Position numbers and translations under genes: made by a program
Notes under the pieces: model-generated
Told to the model about the DNA's origin: nothing
Databases searched by the model: none
Seen by the model: the letters and a program-made list of their open reading frames with translations, nothing else
Source of the DNA: Sedimentisphaerales bacterium
Lineage (GTDB): Bacteria; Planctomycetota; Phycisphaerae; Sedimentisphaerales; Anaerobacaceae
Reading direction: 5' to 3'
Assembly: GCA_016936075.1 (NCBI GenBank)
Contig: JAFGPS010000004.1
Location: 18,227-82,226 of the forward strand
DNA: 64,000 bases
Part shown: positions 15,309-24,180 of the stretch, one piece after another
Position numbering within the stretch: position 1 is the first letter of the stretch
Layout: every line of letters begins with the position of its first letter

Positions 15309-17471
15309 TTAATTATTAAATTCATCAAAGCTACTGTTAAAATTATCATCCTCTAAAGGAATGACAATATTAGATTTTACAGATGTTTTGTTTTTTGCGG
15401 CTTTGTTCTGAGCAATATCATGGAAGACTTGATTTGATAATGAAGAACTCTGTCTTTTTGTTGTTTTCGAGACCTTTTTCTTCCTGCTCGAAGTAGATGA
15501 GGTATTTGTTTTATTGCCTCCAACTAACGTAGCTAATTCTTGAACAATCTGGTCCATTTGTTCTGCTTGTGCGCTTAGCTCTTCAGAAGCACTTGCGGAT
15601 TCCTCGGCGTTAGCAGCATTCTGTTGTGTAACTTTATCCATTTGTGATACCGCAGTATTTACCTGGTCGATTCCCTGTGCCTGTTCAGCAGAAGCGGCTG
15701 CTATTTCGCTGATTAAATCTGTTGTTTTGCCAACACTGGAGACTATTTCATCGAGAACCTTACCAACTTCTGTGGCAATATCAACACCATTCCTTGCGTT
15801 CTTAACAGATTCCTCAATCATATTGGCAGTGTTCTTCGCTGCATCGGCAGAACGCATTGCAAGATTTCGTACTTCTTCAGCTACTACAGCAAATCCCTTT
15901 CCTGCTTCACCTGCTCGGGCAGCTTCTACGGCAGCATTTAGAGCCAGAAGATTTGTCTGGAATGCAATCTCATCTATAACCTTGATAATCTTAGCGGTTT
16001 CATCGGAACTTTTCTGGATATCCTGTATGGCCTTATTCATTCTAATCATGGAATCCGTTCCTGTACTGGCAGATTTTTTAGCTTCGGCGGCCAGTGTGTT
16101 AGCCTGTTGGGCATTATCTGCATTTTGTTTTGTCATTGCAGACATTTCCTCAAGACTGGAAGACGTTTCTTCAAGACCTGCAGCCTGCTCAGTTGCACCT
16201 TCGGCAAGCGATTGAGATGCAGATGAAACCTGACCTGATGCGGATGCTACCTGTTCTGAGCCTTCTGAGAGCTGGTTAACAATAAGATTTATCTTTCCTG
16301 TTATCTTACGTGCAACAAGGAACCATACTACAGAGACAATCAACATTGAGGACACAAGAATAATACCAAGGGTAGCGTTACTTGTATTTCCTATTGAGGA
16401 AATTTTATCTTTCGCTTCATAAAACTCATCAATATAGGAACCTACACCAATTACCCAGTCCCATGGTTCGAAATACATAATTCTTGCAATTTTCACACGT
16501 GCCTGAACATCTCCATCGTTTTTCCATGGATATCTTTGCTCATCCATTTCCCCTGATCCCAGATTAAGTGCTTTTTTGCAGATATCCTGTATAAATAAAT
16601 TTCCATCGGCGTCTTTTGCCTGATAGATATCCTCATTATCTCGGGCACCATTTTGTGAAATAACATAACGTCCTTTTGAGTCGAGAACATAAACATAACC
16701 GGTTGCCCCAACCTTTGTATCCATTATCGATTTTCTTAATGAAACAACACTTTCCTGAGGAATACCAAAATACAAAGCTCCGACAACATTATTGTTTTGG
16801 TCTAATATGGGCTCGTATGTTGCAAGATACGATTTGTTGACTACGTATGCACTACCTCTGAATGTTTGACCATTAAGAAGTGCGCTAATAACAGGATTTG
16901 TTGTGCCATCGGGATTTGTTTTTGGAATATATGTACCTATAGCACGTTTACCATCTTGTCCCTGTACATTTGTGCAAATACGAAGCATATCACCAGCATC
17001 GTTCATTCGCTGGAATATTGTGCATGTACCTCCGATAAGCGATTTGACTTTATCGACAACAGCCGAAGTTTTTTCCATATCATTATTTTGTCCCAGCCAT
17101 GTTTCGCCAACTAACATTTTAGGAAGTTCTACGCGTGACGAAACCTTATTATATTGGTTTGTTGCGTTCCATATTACTGCTTCTTCTGTAAAACTGACTG
17201 GGCCTGTATTTTTAAGAACATCTCTGGCGGTATTTAATGAAGAAATGAGATTTTCCTGTAATAGTTCCTGCTGTGTTTCACATAACGCATAAATACCTTT
17301 TGCAATATTGTCAAGGCTGGAATAAGCCATTTTAGTGTTTTCCACATCGGAAACTTTTACCATTGTTGTATTTTGGTGATAGACAATCAATGAAACTGTA
17401 ACCAGCGGGATAGTGGTTAATACAATTCCAATTACCAATAGTTTTGTTTGTAATTTCATGTTGCTAAACAT
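15309..17471 (-). CDS. Methyl-accepting chemotaxis protein with Cache sensor
   Basis: 720-residue chemoreceptor. TM1 is [22 protein letters not shown] large periplasmic Cache-type ligand domain follows, with [21 protein letters not shown] and [16 protein letters not shown] typical of sCache. TM2 is [21 protein letters not shown]. The cytoplasmic signalling tip is canonical ([20 protein letters not shown]). After TM2 there is little room for a full HAMP domain before the adaptation helices ([23 protein letters not shown]). The tail ends with a Ser/Lys linker. It is followed upstream by cheW, 31 bp away, in the same orientation. Confidence 0.95.
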   Translation of the reverse strand: MFSNMKLQTKLLVIGIVLTTIPLVTVSLIVYHQNTTMVKVSDVENTKMAYSSLDNIAKGIYALCETQQELLQENLISSLNTARDVLKNTGPVSFTEEAVIWNATNQYNKVSSRVELPKMLVGETWLGQNNDMEKTSAVVDKVKSLIGGTCTIFQRMNDAGDMLRICTNVQGQDGKRAIGTYIPKTNPDGTTNPVISALLNGQTFRGSAYVVNKSYLATYEPILDQNNNVVGALYFGIPQESVVSLRKSIMDTKVGATGYVYVLDSKGRYVISQNGARDNEDIYQAKDADGNLFIQDICKKALNLGSGEMDEQRYPWKNDGDVQARVKIARIMYFEPWDWVIGVGSYIDEFYEAKDKISSIGNTSNATLGIILVSSMLIVSVVWFLVARKITGKINLIVNQLSEGSEQVASASGQVSSASQSLAEGATEQAAGLEETSSSLEEMSAMTKQNADNAQQANTLAAEAKKSASTGTDSMIRMNKAIQDIQKSSDETAKIIKVIDEIAFQTNLLALNAAVEAARAGEAGKGFAVVAEEVRNLAMRSADAAKNTANMIEESVKNARNGVDIATEVGKVLDEIVSSVGKTTDLISEIAAASAEQAQGIDQVNTAVSQMDKVTQQNAANAEESASASEELSAQAEQMDQIVQELATLVGGNKTNTSSTSSRKKKVSKTTKRQSSSLSNQVFHDIAQNKAAKNKTSVKSNIVIPLEDDNFNSSFDEFNN

Positions 17472-17502
17472 CTGTATTCTCCTTCATAAAACTTTTTGAG
17501 AG

Positions 17503-18033
17503 TTAATTGCAGTTATCATTATTTATATTGTTGTTTAAGGAATTAAAATTTATACCTGTAAGTACTTTTTCGATATCAAGAAGAATTTTTATCGCTGTTC
17601 CTACTTTTCCTATACCAAGAATAAAATCTGTATTTATTGATGTGCTAAATTCCGGTGTTTCCTGTATGTTTTCGCTGTTTATATCAAGAACCTCCTGAAC
17701 TCGATCAACTACGATTCCTGTATTGCATTTTCTTTTTCCATTGCTGATGTCAATAACAATAATACATGTTTGTTCGGTTATATCAGCGGTTTCCATACCG
17801 AATTTTGATCTTAAATCTATTACCGGAATAACCTGACCTCTAAGATTGATTACTCCCTTAACGTATTCCGGCATTTGCGGTACTGCAGTAATTTCAATAT
17901 AACCTATAATTTCACGGACCTTCAGAATTTCCAATCCATATTCTTCTGAACCAAGGGCAAAAGTAAGATACTTTCCTTCTTTCCGGGAAATGGCATCTTT
18001 GATTTCTTCAGATGTGACTGTGGCTTTCGTCAT
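17503..18033 (-). CDS. cheW: Chemotaxis coupling protein CheW
   Basis: 176-residue single CheW domain. It shows the typical N-terminal strand (KYLTFALGSEEYGLEILKVREIIGYI) and the loop PQMPEYVKGVINLRGQVIPVIDLRSKFG, followed by IIVIDISN. CheW couples receptors to the CheA kinase; here it precedes and is probably cotranscribed with the MCP downstream. No CheA or CheY is in the window, so this is an auxiliary receptor-coupler pair. Confidence 0.95.
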   Translation of the reverse strand: MTKATVTSEEIKDAISRKEGKYLTFALGSEEYGLEILKVREIIGYIEITAVPQMPEYVKGVINLRGQVIPVIDLRSKFGMETADITEQTCIIVIDISNGKRKCNTGIVVDRVQEVLDINSENIQETPEFSTSINTDFILGIGKVGTAIKILLDIEKVLTGINFNSLNNNINNDNCN

Positions 18034-18242
18034 AGTATAACCCTTTCATTGAAGCCTGACACTAATGCTTTCTGGAGTATTCGAAGCCGAATCGAAAATC
18101 TTTCATAATTTGATTTTCTGGTTTTCTATTTTTAATCGTATTTGCTTTTCGACTTTTTGAGAGGGTGTATTGATGGTGTGTTTATGTGATTTTAATGACA
18201 AAATATAAGTAGGGTAGTATTAGTTGGTGCTGTTTAAGACTT

Positions 18243-18890
18243 TTATACGTGGATATGTCCCTCACGGATAGCATAACGTGTCAAATCAGCTATATTATGC
18301 AGCTCAAGCTTATCCATAATATTCTGGCGATGTCGAATGACTGTATTGTTACTGATATGTAAGCTTAATGAGATTTCTTTTGAGGACTTTCCTTCTGCGA
18401 TGAGTTGGAGTATCTCCAATTCCCTATCACTAAGTATTGAAATTGATGAAGTATTTTCATTATTCTGATTAGTTATAAAGTGTGTCAGGATTGTCCTGCT
18501 TATTATTGGGCTTAAATACATTTGTCCTTTTAAGACTGAATGTATAGCAGTAACCAGTTCTTCAAAAGCACTTTCTTTGGGAATATAACCGACCGCTCCT
18601 GCTTGAAACATATCTGTAACATATTGATTTGCAGTTAACATCGAAAAACCAATGACTTTGCAGGATGGATTTTCTGTGCAAATTTCCCTGGTTGCGAGTA
18701 TGCCGTTCTTTTCAGGCATATCGATATCCATGATAACAATATCAGGATTCAATTGCCTGCTTATTTCTACAGCTTCTCGGCCATTTTTTGCAATCGATAC
18801 TACGTTAAGATCAGATTCTGACTCAAGAAGTATCTGGAGTCCTTCACACATTACAGTATGATTTTCTGCTATAAGAATGTTTATCGTCAT
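18243..18890 (-). CDS. NarL/FixJ-type response regulator
   Basis: 215 residues. The REC domain has phosphoacceptor Asp in DIVIMDIDMPEKNG, and Lys in GYIPKESAFEE. The C-terminal LuxR HTH (LSDRELEILQLIAEGKSSKEISLSL...NTVIRHRQNIMDKL) binds DNA. It overlaps the kinase gene upstream by 47 bases, so the two are translationally coupled and form a cognate pair. Target genes are unknown; the adjacent cheW-MCP unit is a plausible but unproven candidate. Confidence 0.95.
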   Translation of the reverse strand: MTINILIAENHTVMCEGLQILLESESDLNVVSIAKNGREAVEISRQLNPDIVIMDIDMPEKNGILATREICTENPSCKVIGFSMLTANQYVTDMFQAGAVGYIPKESAFEELVTAIHSVLKGQMYLSPIISRTILTHFITNQNNENTSSISILSDRELEILQLIAEGKSSKEISLSLHISNNTVIRHRQNIMDKLELHNIADLTRYAIREGHIHV

Positions 18891-19947
18891 GTTTGTTGTC
18901 TCTTTCGTTGTTTTCGTTTGATGTTATCGGACATGTCAATGTTACTTTTGTGCCAGATCCGATATTTGATTCAATAAAAAGATAACCATTAATATCTAAA
19001 AGTTGTTGACGGATACTGAATAAGCCAAAGCAATCCACATATTTCTCATTCATCAAAGTTTTGGGAGCATTAAATCCTATTCCATCGTCTTCAATTGTAA
19101 TAGTTAGCTTTTCTTGCATATTTTCAATTTTAATATACACATTTTGTGCCTGGGCGTGTTTATCAATATTTAATAATAATTCACGAATAGCACGAAACAA
19201 TATTGATCGAGAATTTTTATTTAGATTGAACGAATGCTCCGAACATTCATATCTAAAGTTAAGAGATGTTTTTTTCTTATATGATTCTATCAAAGATTCT
19301 ACTGCTGCTTCAAGACCAAGTTCATAGAGAACTTTCGGGCTTAATTCAAATATCATTTCTCTAATCTCAACTATCGAAGTATCTATACAATCGATTACTT
19401 TATCGAAAAGATATGTGTTTTCTTTACCTGATTTGGTTTTATGAGTATGTAACATTATCTTGGCGGCAGAAAGTTGTGGACCAACAGAATCATGCAATCC
19501 TGCTGCGATTTGCATTTTATGTATTTCTTCAGATTTTGAAAGACGATGTGTCAGATAACGTAGTTTTTCTCTTTCTCTTGCCATAGTTCTTTCTGCCAGA
19601 GCAAGCTGTTCGCGTAAAATTACTGTGATAATTCCGACTGTTAAAAACATTATTACTCGTAAATAATCAGGGGAAGGTGCGATATCGTGAATAAAAACAT
19701 GGTGACTGACAATTAGGAAAAATCCGAGAAATAATGGTATGATTAAACCTTTTCGTTTCCACCAGATTGCACTTATAACTATAGGTATATAGAATAAATG
19801 GGTCGCGACGGTACAGATTTTCATGACCATATGGTAATATAAGCTGAATCCGCAGCATATTATTAATAGAATAATAATTGAAAGGAACTTGCATCCTCGG
19901 CTGACTTTAAGCTCTTGCCAAATAAGTTTTTCTTTTAATGAATCCAT
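18844..19947 (-). CDS. NarX-type membrane sensor histidine kinase (HisKA_3)
   Basis: 367 residues. The N-terminal third is a membrane sensor of four or five hydrophobic helices (FLSIIILLIICCGFSLYY; THLFYIPIVISAIWW; GLIIPLFLGFFLIVSHH; VIMFLTVGIITVIL). The HisKA_3 dimerisation box contains the phospho-His in IAAGLHDSVGPQLSAAK. The ATPase has N-box LLLNIDKHAQAQNV and G-box EDDGIGFN. No extracytoplasmic domain is evident, so the signal is probably sensed in or near the membrane. It overlaps the response regulator. Confidence 0.93.
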   Translation of the reverse strand: MDSLKEKLIWQELKVSRGCKFLSIIILLIICCGFSLYYHMVMKICTVATHLFYIPIVISAIWWKRKGLIIPLFLGFFLIVSHHVFIHDIAPSPDYLRVIMFLTVGIITVILREQLALAERTMAREREKLRYLTHRLSKSEEIHKMQIAAGLHDSVGPQLSAAKIMLHTHKTKSGKENTYLFDKVIDCIDTSIVEIREMIFELSPKVLYELGLEAAVESLIESYKKKTSLNFRYECSEHSFNLNKNSRSILFRAIRELLLNIDKHAQAQNVYIKIENMQEKLTITIEDDGIGFNAPKTLMNEKYVDCFGLFSIRQQLLDINGYLFIESNIGSGTKVTLTCPITSNENNERDNKHDDKHSYSRKSYCNV

Positions 19948-20587
19948 ATCTTGTACTCAATTTTATTGGGGGTATATCAAGGCAGAATAATATGTACCTC
20001 AGGTAATGAATGTTTACATACCCTTTAATTCTATGGTGTTATGCAAGTATTGTGCCTAAATCCATTTGCACGGGAAATATGTATTTTTCGTGAAAATTCG
20101 GGATAAATATCTTAAATATAAAAATAATTGTCAAGAAATTTTACATTTTCGTATTTTCTATTATTGAAAAGGGCACTACTAAAATGCTTTGATTATACGA
20201 ATTACACACAGATTTGATGAAAGTTGAGACTTTATTATGATACGATAAAGAACTCAATACCGAGAAAATAAATAAAATTAAAAAAAGAGATTGTTGAAAA
20301 AACTGCGAATATCCATATCATTAAGAACTTTCAGGTAGGTAAGGATATTTTTATCTTCTTTGTGGATGTGAATCCCGTTAGGGATAATTTGTGAAAAAAT
20401 GATTGATGAAATTTTACGTGATGCGTATGCCAGAGGTATTTCTTTTATCCCTCTTGGCTAATTGCCTGCATATCATAAACAATTGAAACCAGATACAATT
20501 ACAGCCCGGGAAATACCCGGAAGGGAAGGCTGGATTAGTTGCCAGTCAAATTCATCCTGTTTATAACAGAAGAAATGGAAACATTAT
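19948..20587. other. Long intergenic region with a possible gene remnant
   Basis: 640 bp without an intact gene. From an ATG at 20399 the plus strand reads MIDEILRDAYARGISFIPLG, then one stop, then LPAYHKQLKPDTITAREIPG and a second stop at about 20560. The frame is otherwise open for about 55 codons, so this may be the decayed end of a gene I cannot identify. The rest (19948-20390) is AT-rich with no recognised element. Confidence 0.3.
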
Positions 20588-21517
20588 ATGGGAATAAAAA
20601 TATATTATAGATTATTAGTTTTGTTATTAATTTTAGGGGCAATTGAAAACGAACTTTTTGGGCAGAATATTACAGAATCTTCAGGAAACTACAGTTTTTT
20701 CACAAACGTGACAAACAACAATTCAGAAACAGGTATGCTTCCAAAGAAAAAGTCTTTTTTGAATAAATTTAACGAATTATCGCGAAAAAAGAAAACTATA
20801 TATTTTAATACAGCCACTTTTGTTGCTACCATGACAATCGGAGCGGCATCGTGGGATTATTACAGTTCTTCGTTCGATTTTCGAAATGAAGGGTGGTTTG
20901 ATCCTGACACAAATTATGGCGGTTCAGATAAACTTGGACATGCTTTCGGCGGATATGTTCTAACGAGTGTGTACAATTCCATTTATAAAAAGTTTGGATA
21001 TACCGATGAAAAAGCAATATTGTATGGAGCATTGAGTAGCTGGTCCCTTATGACCCTGATAGAAGTAGGTGATGGTTTCAGTCAGGATTATGGATTTAGC
21101 GTACAGGACGAGGTCTTTAATACCGCAGGTGTGATGCTTGGCTATTTTCGTCACAGGTATCCAAGACTAAAGGAGATATTCGATTATCGCCTGGAATGGG
21201 TGCCATCACAGGAGTTTCGTGATGGGGATGCAGATCCATTTACTGATTATTCGGGACATAAAAATATCATAGCATTGAAACCGGCTGGTATATTAAAATC
21301 AGATAATCCTTTGCTTAAAGCAATCGAACTGAATGTAGGATTCTACACACGAGGATATGAGGATAATTTTCATGCTCACAAAAGATATATGTTTTGCGGG
21401 ATTGGTCTGAATATGACATATGTAATTGAGCAGCTTACAGGGCATAAAGTTGGTGGGATTTTTAATTATTTACAGGTACCTTTCACATATATTCCATTTA
21501 AAACTGAGCTTGATTAA
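20588..21517 (+). CDS. DUF2279-type exported protein (YfiM-like)
   Basis: 309 residues. An N-terminal signal peptide (LLVLLLILGAIENELFGQ) is followed by a Ser/Asn-rich segment and a hydrophobic helix. The conserved core is DKLGHAFGGYVLTSVYNSIY...YGALSSWSLMTLIEVGDGFS...FSVQDEVFNTAGVMLGY. This DKxGHAxxxY and E..DGfs..G.s..D...N..G pattern is the DUF2279 family of periplasmic or outer-membrane proteins of unknown function. The C-terminal beta-rich part (ELNVGFYTRGYE) suggests membrane association. It stands alone. Confidence 0.8.
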   Translation: MGIKIYYRLLVLLLILGAIENELFGQNITESSGNYSFFTNVTNNNSETGMLPKKKSFLNKFNELSRKKKTIYFNTATFVATMTIGAASWDYYSSSFDFRNEGWFDPDTNYGGSDKLGHAFGGYVLTSVYNSIYKKFGYTDEKAILYGALSSWSLMTLIEVGDGFSQDYGFSVQDEVFNTAGVMLGYFRHRYPRLKEIFDYRLEWVPSQEFRDGDADPFTDYSGHKNIIALKPAGILKSDNPLLKAIELNVGFYTRGYEDNFHAHKRYMFCGIGLNMTYVIEQLTGHKVGGIFNYLQVPFTYIPFKTELD

Positions 21518-21594
21518 TTTTGAATCGAAAAGTTGCCCTAATCTTCAATGAAAATGAATAATCAACGAAGTTTCAGCTAATATTTAGATTTGAA

Positions 21595-21644
21595 CGGAGC
21601 AGGAGGAATTCTAATCCCCGTGATCTTGCGGTAAAACGGTTTTC
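21595..21644 (-). pseudogene. tRNA-Ser 3'-half remnant (possible attachment-site scar)
   Basis: The plus strand reads CGGAGCAGGAGGAATTCTAA followed by TCCCCGTGATCTTGCGGTAAAACGGTTTTC. It aligns without gaps to the first 50 bases (3' half, from acceptor through variable arm into the anticodon loop) of the intact tRNA-Ser at 25858-25942, with 5 mismatches. Similarity stops abruptly in the anticodon loop. It is in the same orientation as the intact tRNA, as expected for the displaced att copy of an element integrated at a tRNA 3' end. Confidence 0.75.
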
Positions 21645-21708
21645 GGGGTTCGTTTCTTCTAAATACTGGGTATGATAAAAGATATTCAAAGAAAATATTT
21701 TTTTAAAC

Positions 21709-21736
21709 TTGACAAAATCGGATTTTATGCTATTAT
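21709..21736 (+). promoter_or_regulatory. Sigma-70-type promoter of the cold-shock gene
   Basis: TTGACA at 21709-21714 and TATTAT at 21731-21736, 16 bp apart. They lie upstream of a transcribed leader of about 100 nt that precedes the csp gene. Confidence 0.7.
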
Positions 21737-21765
21737 GTATATTAATAAGTGGAAGTATTCTTTCA

Positions 21766-21840
21766 TCTCTCAGGAGTATCCCCATAAATTTAATAATGAG
21801 AGTAATTATTTATTTGGCCAACATACCGGCCAAGGAGAAG
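21766..21840 (+). promoter_or_regulatory. Conserved cold-shock mRNA leader (CTCTCAGGA box and GGCC hairpin at the RBS)
   Basis: The leader carries TCTCTCAGGAGTA at 21766-21778 and GGCCAACATACCGGCCAAGGAG at 21817-21838. The GGCC/GGCC pair can form a short hairpin immediately 5' of the AAGGAG Shine-Dalgarno sequence. The second csp gene (53033-53236) has the same two blocks in the same order, which supports a functional leader. The mechanism (temperature-responsive structure) is inferred. Confidence 0.6.
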
Positions 21841-21845
21841 TACAA

Positions 21846-22049
21846 TTGAGTACAGGTACAGTAAAATGGTTTAATGCGAGCAAGGGATTTGGTTTTATTA
21901 ATCAGGAAAATGGTGGCGAAGATTTGTTTGTTCATCATTCTGAGATTAGATCAGATGGTTACGCTTCGCTCAATGAAGGCCAAAAAGTCGAGTTTAGAGT
22001 CGGACAGGGCAAAAAAGGCCCATGTGCTACTGATGTTATTCCTTGCTAA
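21846..22049 (+). CDS. Cold-shock domain protein
   Basis: I place the start at the TTG at 21846, eight bases after AAGGAGA. This gives a 67-residue protein ([20 protein letters not shown]) of exactly the usual CspA length; the track ORF's upstream extension is leader RNA. RNP1 (KGFGFI) and RNP2 (DLFVHHSEI) nucleic-acid-binding motifs are intact. It is an RNA chaperone in the cytosol. It is about 80% identical by eye to the second csp in the window (53033-53236). It lies just inside the segment bounded by tRNA-Ser and its remnant. Confidence 0.93.
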   Translation: MSTGTVKWFNASKGFGFINQENGGEDLFVHHSEIRSDGYASLNEGQKVEFRVGQGKKGPCATDVIPC

Positions 22050-22072
22050 TTAAGGAAGCAGCTTGAAAAACA

Positions 22073-22100
22073 AAAGGCCGGATTAAAACCGGCCTTTTTT
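22073..22100 (+). terminator. Rho-independent terminator of csp
   Basis: AAAGGCCGG/CCGGCCTTT stem with an ATTAAAA-type loop, followed by a T-run (CCGGCCTTTTTTATG). It lies 24 bp after the csp stop. Confidence 0.92.
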
Positions 22101-22378
22101 ATGCGTGTGCAGCATTATTAGAATCTCAAATCCACACTTATTTTCTTTCTATCGTTTCAACTGTTCGGTTTGATTTAAGCCTTAATAAGTAGTGCAATTT
22201 TCTGATTTTGGTAATTTATTGTTTTTCAGGTTTTTGTCGGTACATTATATTTGCGAAAATGCTTGATGTTCTTTATTTAAAGTGTTAATCTAAGATTTGG
22301 AGAGATTAACGCTAATAAGAAAAATATTTAGAGAAATACTGTAACCTGACTGACTGAAAAGATAAAGAAGAGAAAAAA

Positions 22379-22795
22379 ATGAAAAAATCGAAAGAGGCAA
22401 ATCAAACAGATCTTGCAGAAAATATCGAAAGGTATCTTAATATTATAGACGAGGTTGAATTCTGGGTGCTAAAATACTGCTACGGCATAAGGCGAACCAA
22501 AGATATACGACCATATCATCCGGCAGGCCGCTATAAAGACCCTTATCTTGTAACAAAGGATGAATTAGCATGGCTGAAAAAGTTTTATTTGATGTTCAAT
22601 CTCGATAAGGATGACCACAAGGTTATAGATGATGCTCATATCATTTTGTCTGAACTATCCAGCAATTCTGCGTATGAAAAATACAGGAATGAAGATACCT
22701 TTAAGCAGAATTCGCATATACTGAGACATATTGAAAGATATATGCAAAGGATTCTAAAAGATATAACTCTACATACCAGCAACAAGCTGAATTAA
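22379..22795 (+). CDS. Hypothetical protein
   Basis: 138 residues, highly charged and predicted helical, without signal peptide or membrane segment. Recognisable stretches are IERYLNIIDEVEFWVLKYCYGIRR and a Pro/Gly-containing middle (YHPAGRYKDPYLVTKDELAWLKKFYLMF). I know no family for it. A purine-rich AAGAAGAGAAAAAA precedes the ATG. It lies alone in the sparse tRNA-Ser-bounded segment. The coherent amino-acid composition supports real coding. Confidence 0.6.
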   Translation: MKKSKEANQTDLAENIERYLNIIDEVEFWVLKYCYGIRRTKDIRPYHPAGRYKDPYLVTKDELAWLKKFYLMFNLDKDDHKVIDDAHIILSELSSNSAYEKYRNEDTFKQNSHILRHIERYMQRILKDITLHTSNKLN

Positions 22796-23393
22796 CATAG
22801 AAGAGTTATATAAGCAAATAAAGCGATGTACATGGCGCGGCAAACCGCCACGAAAATCTCAAAAACTCCAGCAGTTTGAGCAATCAATAGAAACTATACT
22901 CGCCGCTTATTATGCACTTTTGATATAGAATAAAAGGGTATAAGGGGAGATAAAGGGGATTGGCTGATGATGTCAGTACCTGCTTAACCGGCGTTTTTTT
23001 ACTTTTTTAAGAGTACCTACGCTGGTACTCACTATTGTTTTAAGCTTTAACAGATAATTCTTAAAAAAGCCCCCGCTTTTTTTCCTAAATTTAGGTGTTT
23101 GAGGAGCAGGGGCACATTAAAAACTGAAAACATCAATGCAAACAGCATTTTTCTTATTTATAGCCATTCTTTTGGTTTCCTGAACTTATTTATTATATGA
23201 AAAATTAAAAGTTATGTATATTGTGGTAACTACGTATTTTTTAAAAAAAGCTTCCTGCTTTCAGGATGAGAGTTAAAGCATAAAACATGAGCCAACTAAA
23301 AAATAAATAGAACTGAAAATTACATTATCAAATAATGAGACTTTTCATGTTTTATGATATGCAATAAATATAATTAATAGCTAATATAGTGAG
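22796..23393. other. 600-bp non-coding stretch with two stem-loops
   Basis: No ORF is convincing. A perfect hairpin GAGTACC-TACGCT-GGTACTC lies at about 23010-23030. A second structure near 23064-23114 has arms GCCCCCGCT and AGCAGGGGC, with an internal palindrome CCTAAATTTAGG. A smaller hairpin (TCCTG-CTTT-CAGGA) lies near 23250. Similar AAAAAAGC-led hairpins recur at 24610-24671. Confidence 0.5.
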
Positions 23394-23633
23394 TTATTCG
23401 AGAATATCAGAAATATTTTTTTCATCAAGACCATTGTGAAACTCATCTTTTGCAACTTGCCACTTGCGAGATGACAACTGTCGATTACAAATAACCTGAT
23501 CTTTAAGCCATTTTGACATTGTATTTCGGTGAACATTGAATATTGCTGAAAGTTCTCTTATACTCATTGCACGAGACCAATTGATTTTAGTTAAATTGTT
23601 GCTATTATTTTTCACCTCACTATTCCTGTTCAT
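23394..23633 (-). CDS. Small HTH DNA-binding protein (paralogue 1)
   Basis: 79 residues. The central helix-turn-helix (SIRELSAIFNVHRNTMSKWLKDQ) is of the excisionase/MerR-like or Xis-like type, followed by VICNRQLSSRKWQVAKDEF. It is clearly paralogous to the protein at 23935-24180, with which it shares the run VHRNTMSKWLKDQ. Small HTH proteins of this size in a tRNA-bounded segment fit excisionases or element regulators, but no integrase is visible. Function is inferred from the fold only. Confidence 0.7.
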   Translation of the reverse strand: MNRNSEVKNNSNNLTKINWSRAMSIRELSAIFNVHRNTMSKWLKDQVICNRQLSSRKWQVAKDEFHNGLDEKNISDILE

Positions 23634-23934
23634 ACAGAATGTTGTTCAGGATATCCAAAACTATTTCATACCCTAATTGTAAAATAAAACAAAATATTCA
23701 AAATAGAAAGCATTGACGTTTTGTAGTATTTGTTATCTTCTGCTTAAAATATAAAAATGCCCTCATGTTGAATATTAAGCAATAAAGTTCCATATAATTT
23801 CCAAATACTGCAAATATGATTTTGAATACTTTTTCACTTGTTTTTTACGATGATAACTATAAAATATTTTTTGGGATATAGCAAAGATGAAAATATGACT
23901 GCAATAAAAGATATGGAGAACTTATTTTTGAATT
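23634..23934. other. AT-rich spacer between the two HTH genes
   Basis: 300 bp, strongly AT-rich, no recognised feature. It must contain the promoter of the 23394-23633 gene. Confidence 0.4.
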
Positions 23935-24180
23935 TCAGAAATGTCCCAAATTAGCAGTTTGAGAACTTATTTGCCGATTATCAGAAGTTAAATCATAAGG
24001 TAATTCAAAGGTAGCTACTTCCCACTTTCTTGGAGACAATTGTCGATTACAAATAATCTGGTCTTTTAACCATTTTGACATTGTATTTCGATGGACATCA
24101 AAAATCTGTGATAATTCCTTAAGCCCCATCGGACGGGTCCAATGCTCTTTTGATATGTTAGAAGTATTTTTTCGTATCAT
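23935..24180 (-). CDS. Small HTH DNA-binding protein (paralogue 2)
   Basis: 81 residues. The HTH region (GLKELSQIFDVHRNTMSKWLKDQ) and following IICNRQLSPRKWEVA match the neighbour at 23394-23633, while the last 20 residues differ. The two genes are in the same orientation but separated by 300 bp, so they probably arose by local duplication and are transcribed separately. No partner gene identifies the target. Confidence 0.7.
   Translation of the reverse strand: MIRKNTSNISKEHWTRPMGLKELSQIFDVHRNTMSKWLKDQIICNRQLSPRKWEVATFELPYDLTSDNRQISSQTANLGHF

Noticed and set aside
15727-16215. 162-aa plus-strand ORF
   Set aside because: It is the antisense shadow of the highly conserved MCP signalling domain, whose low-complexity codons leave the opposite strand open.
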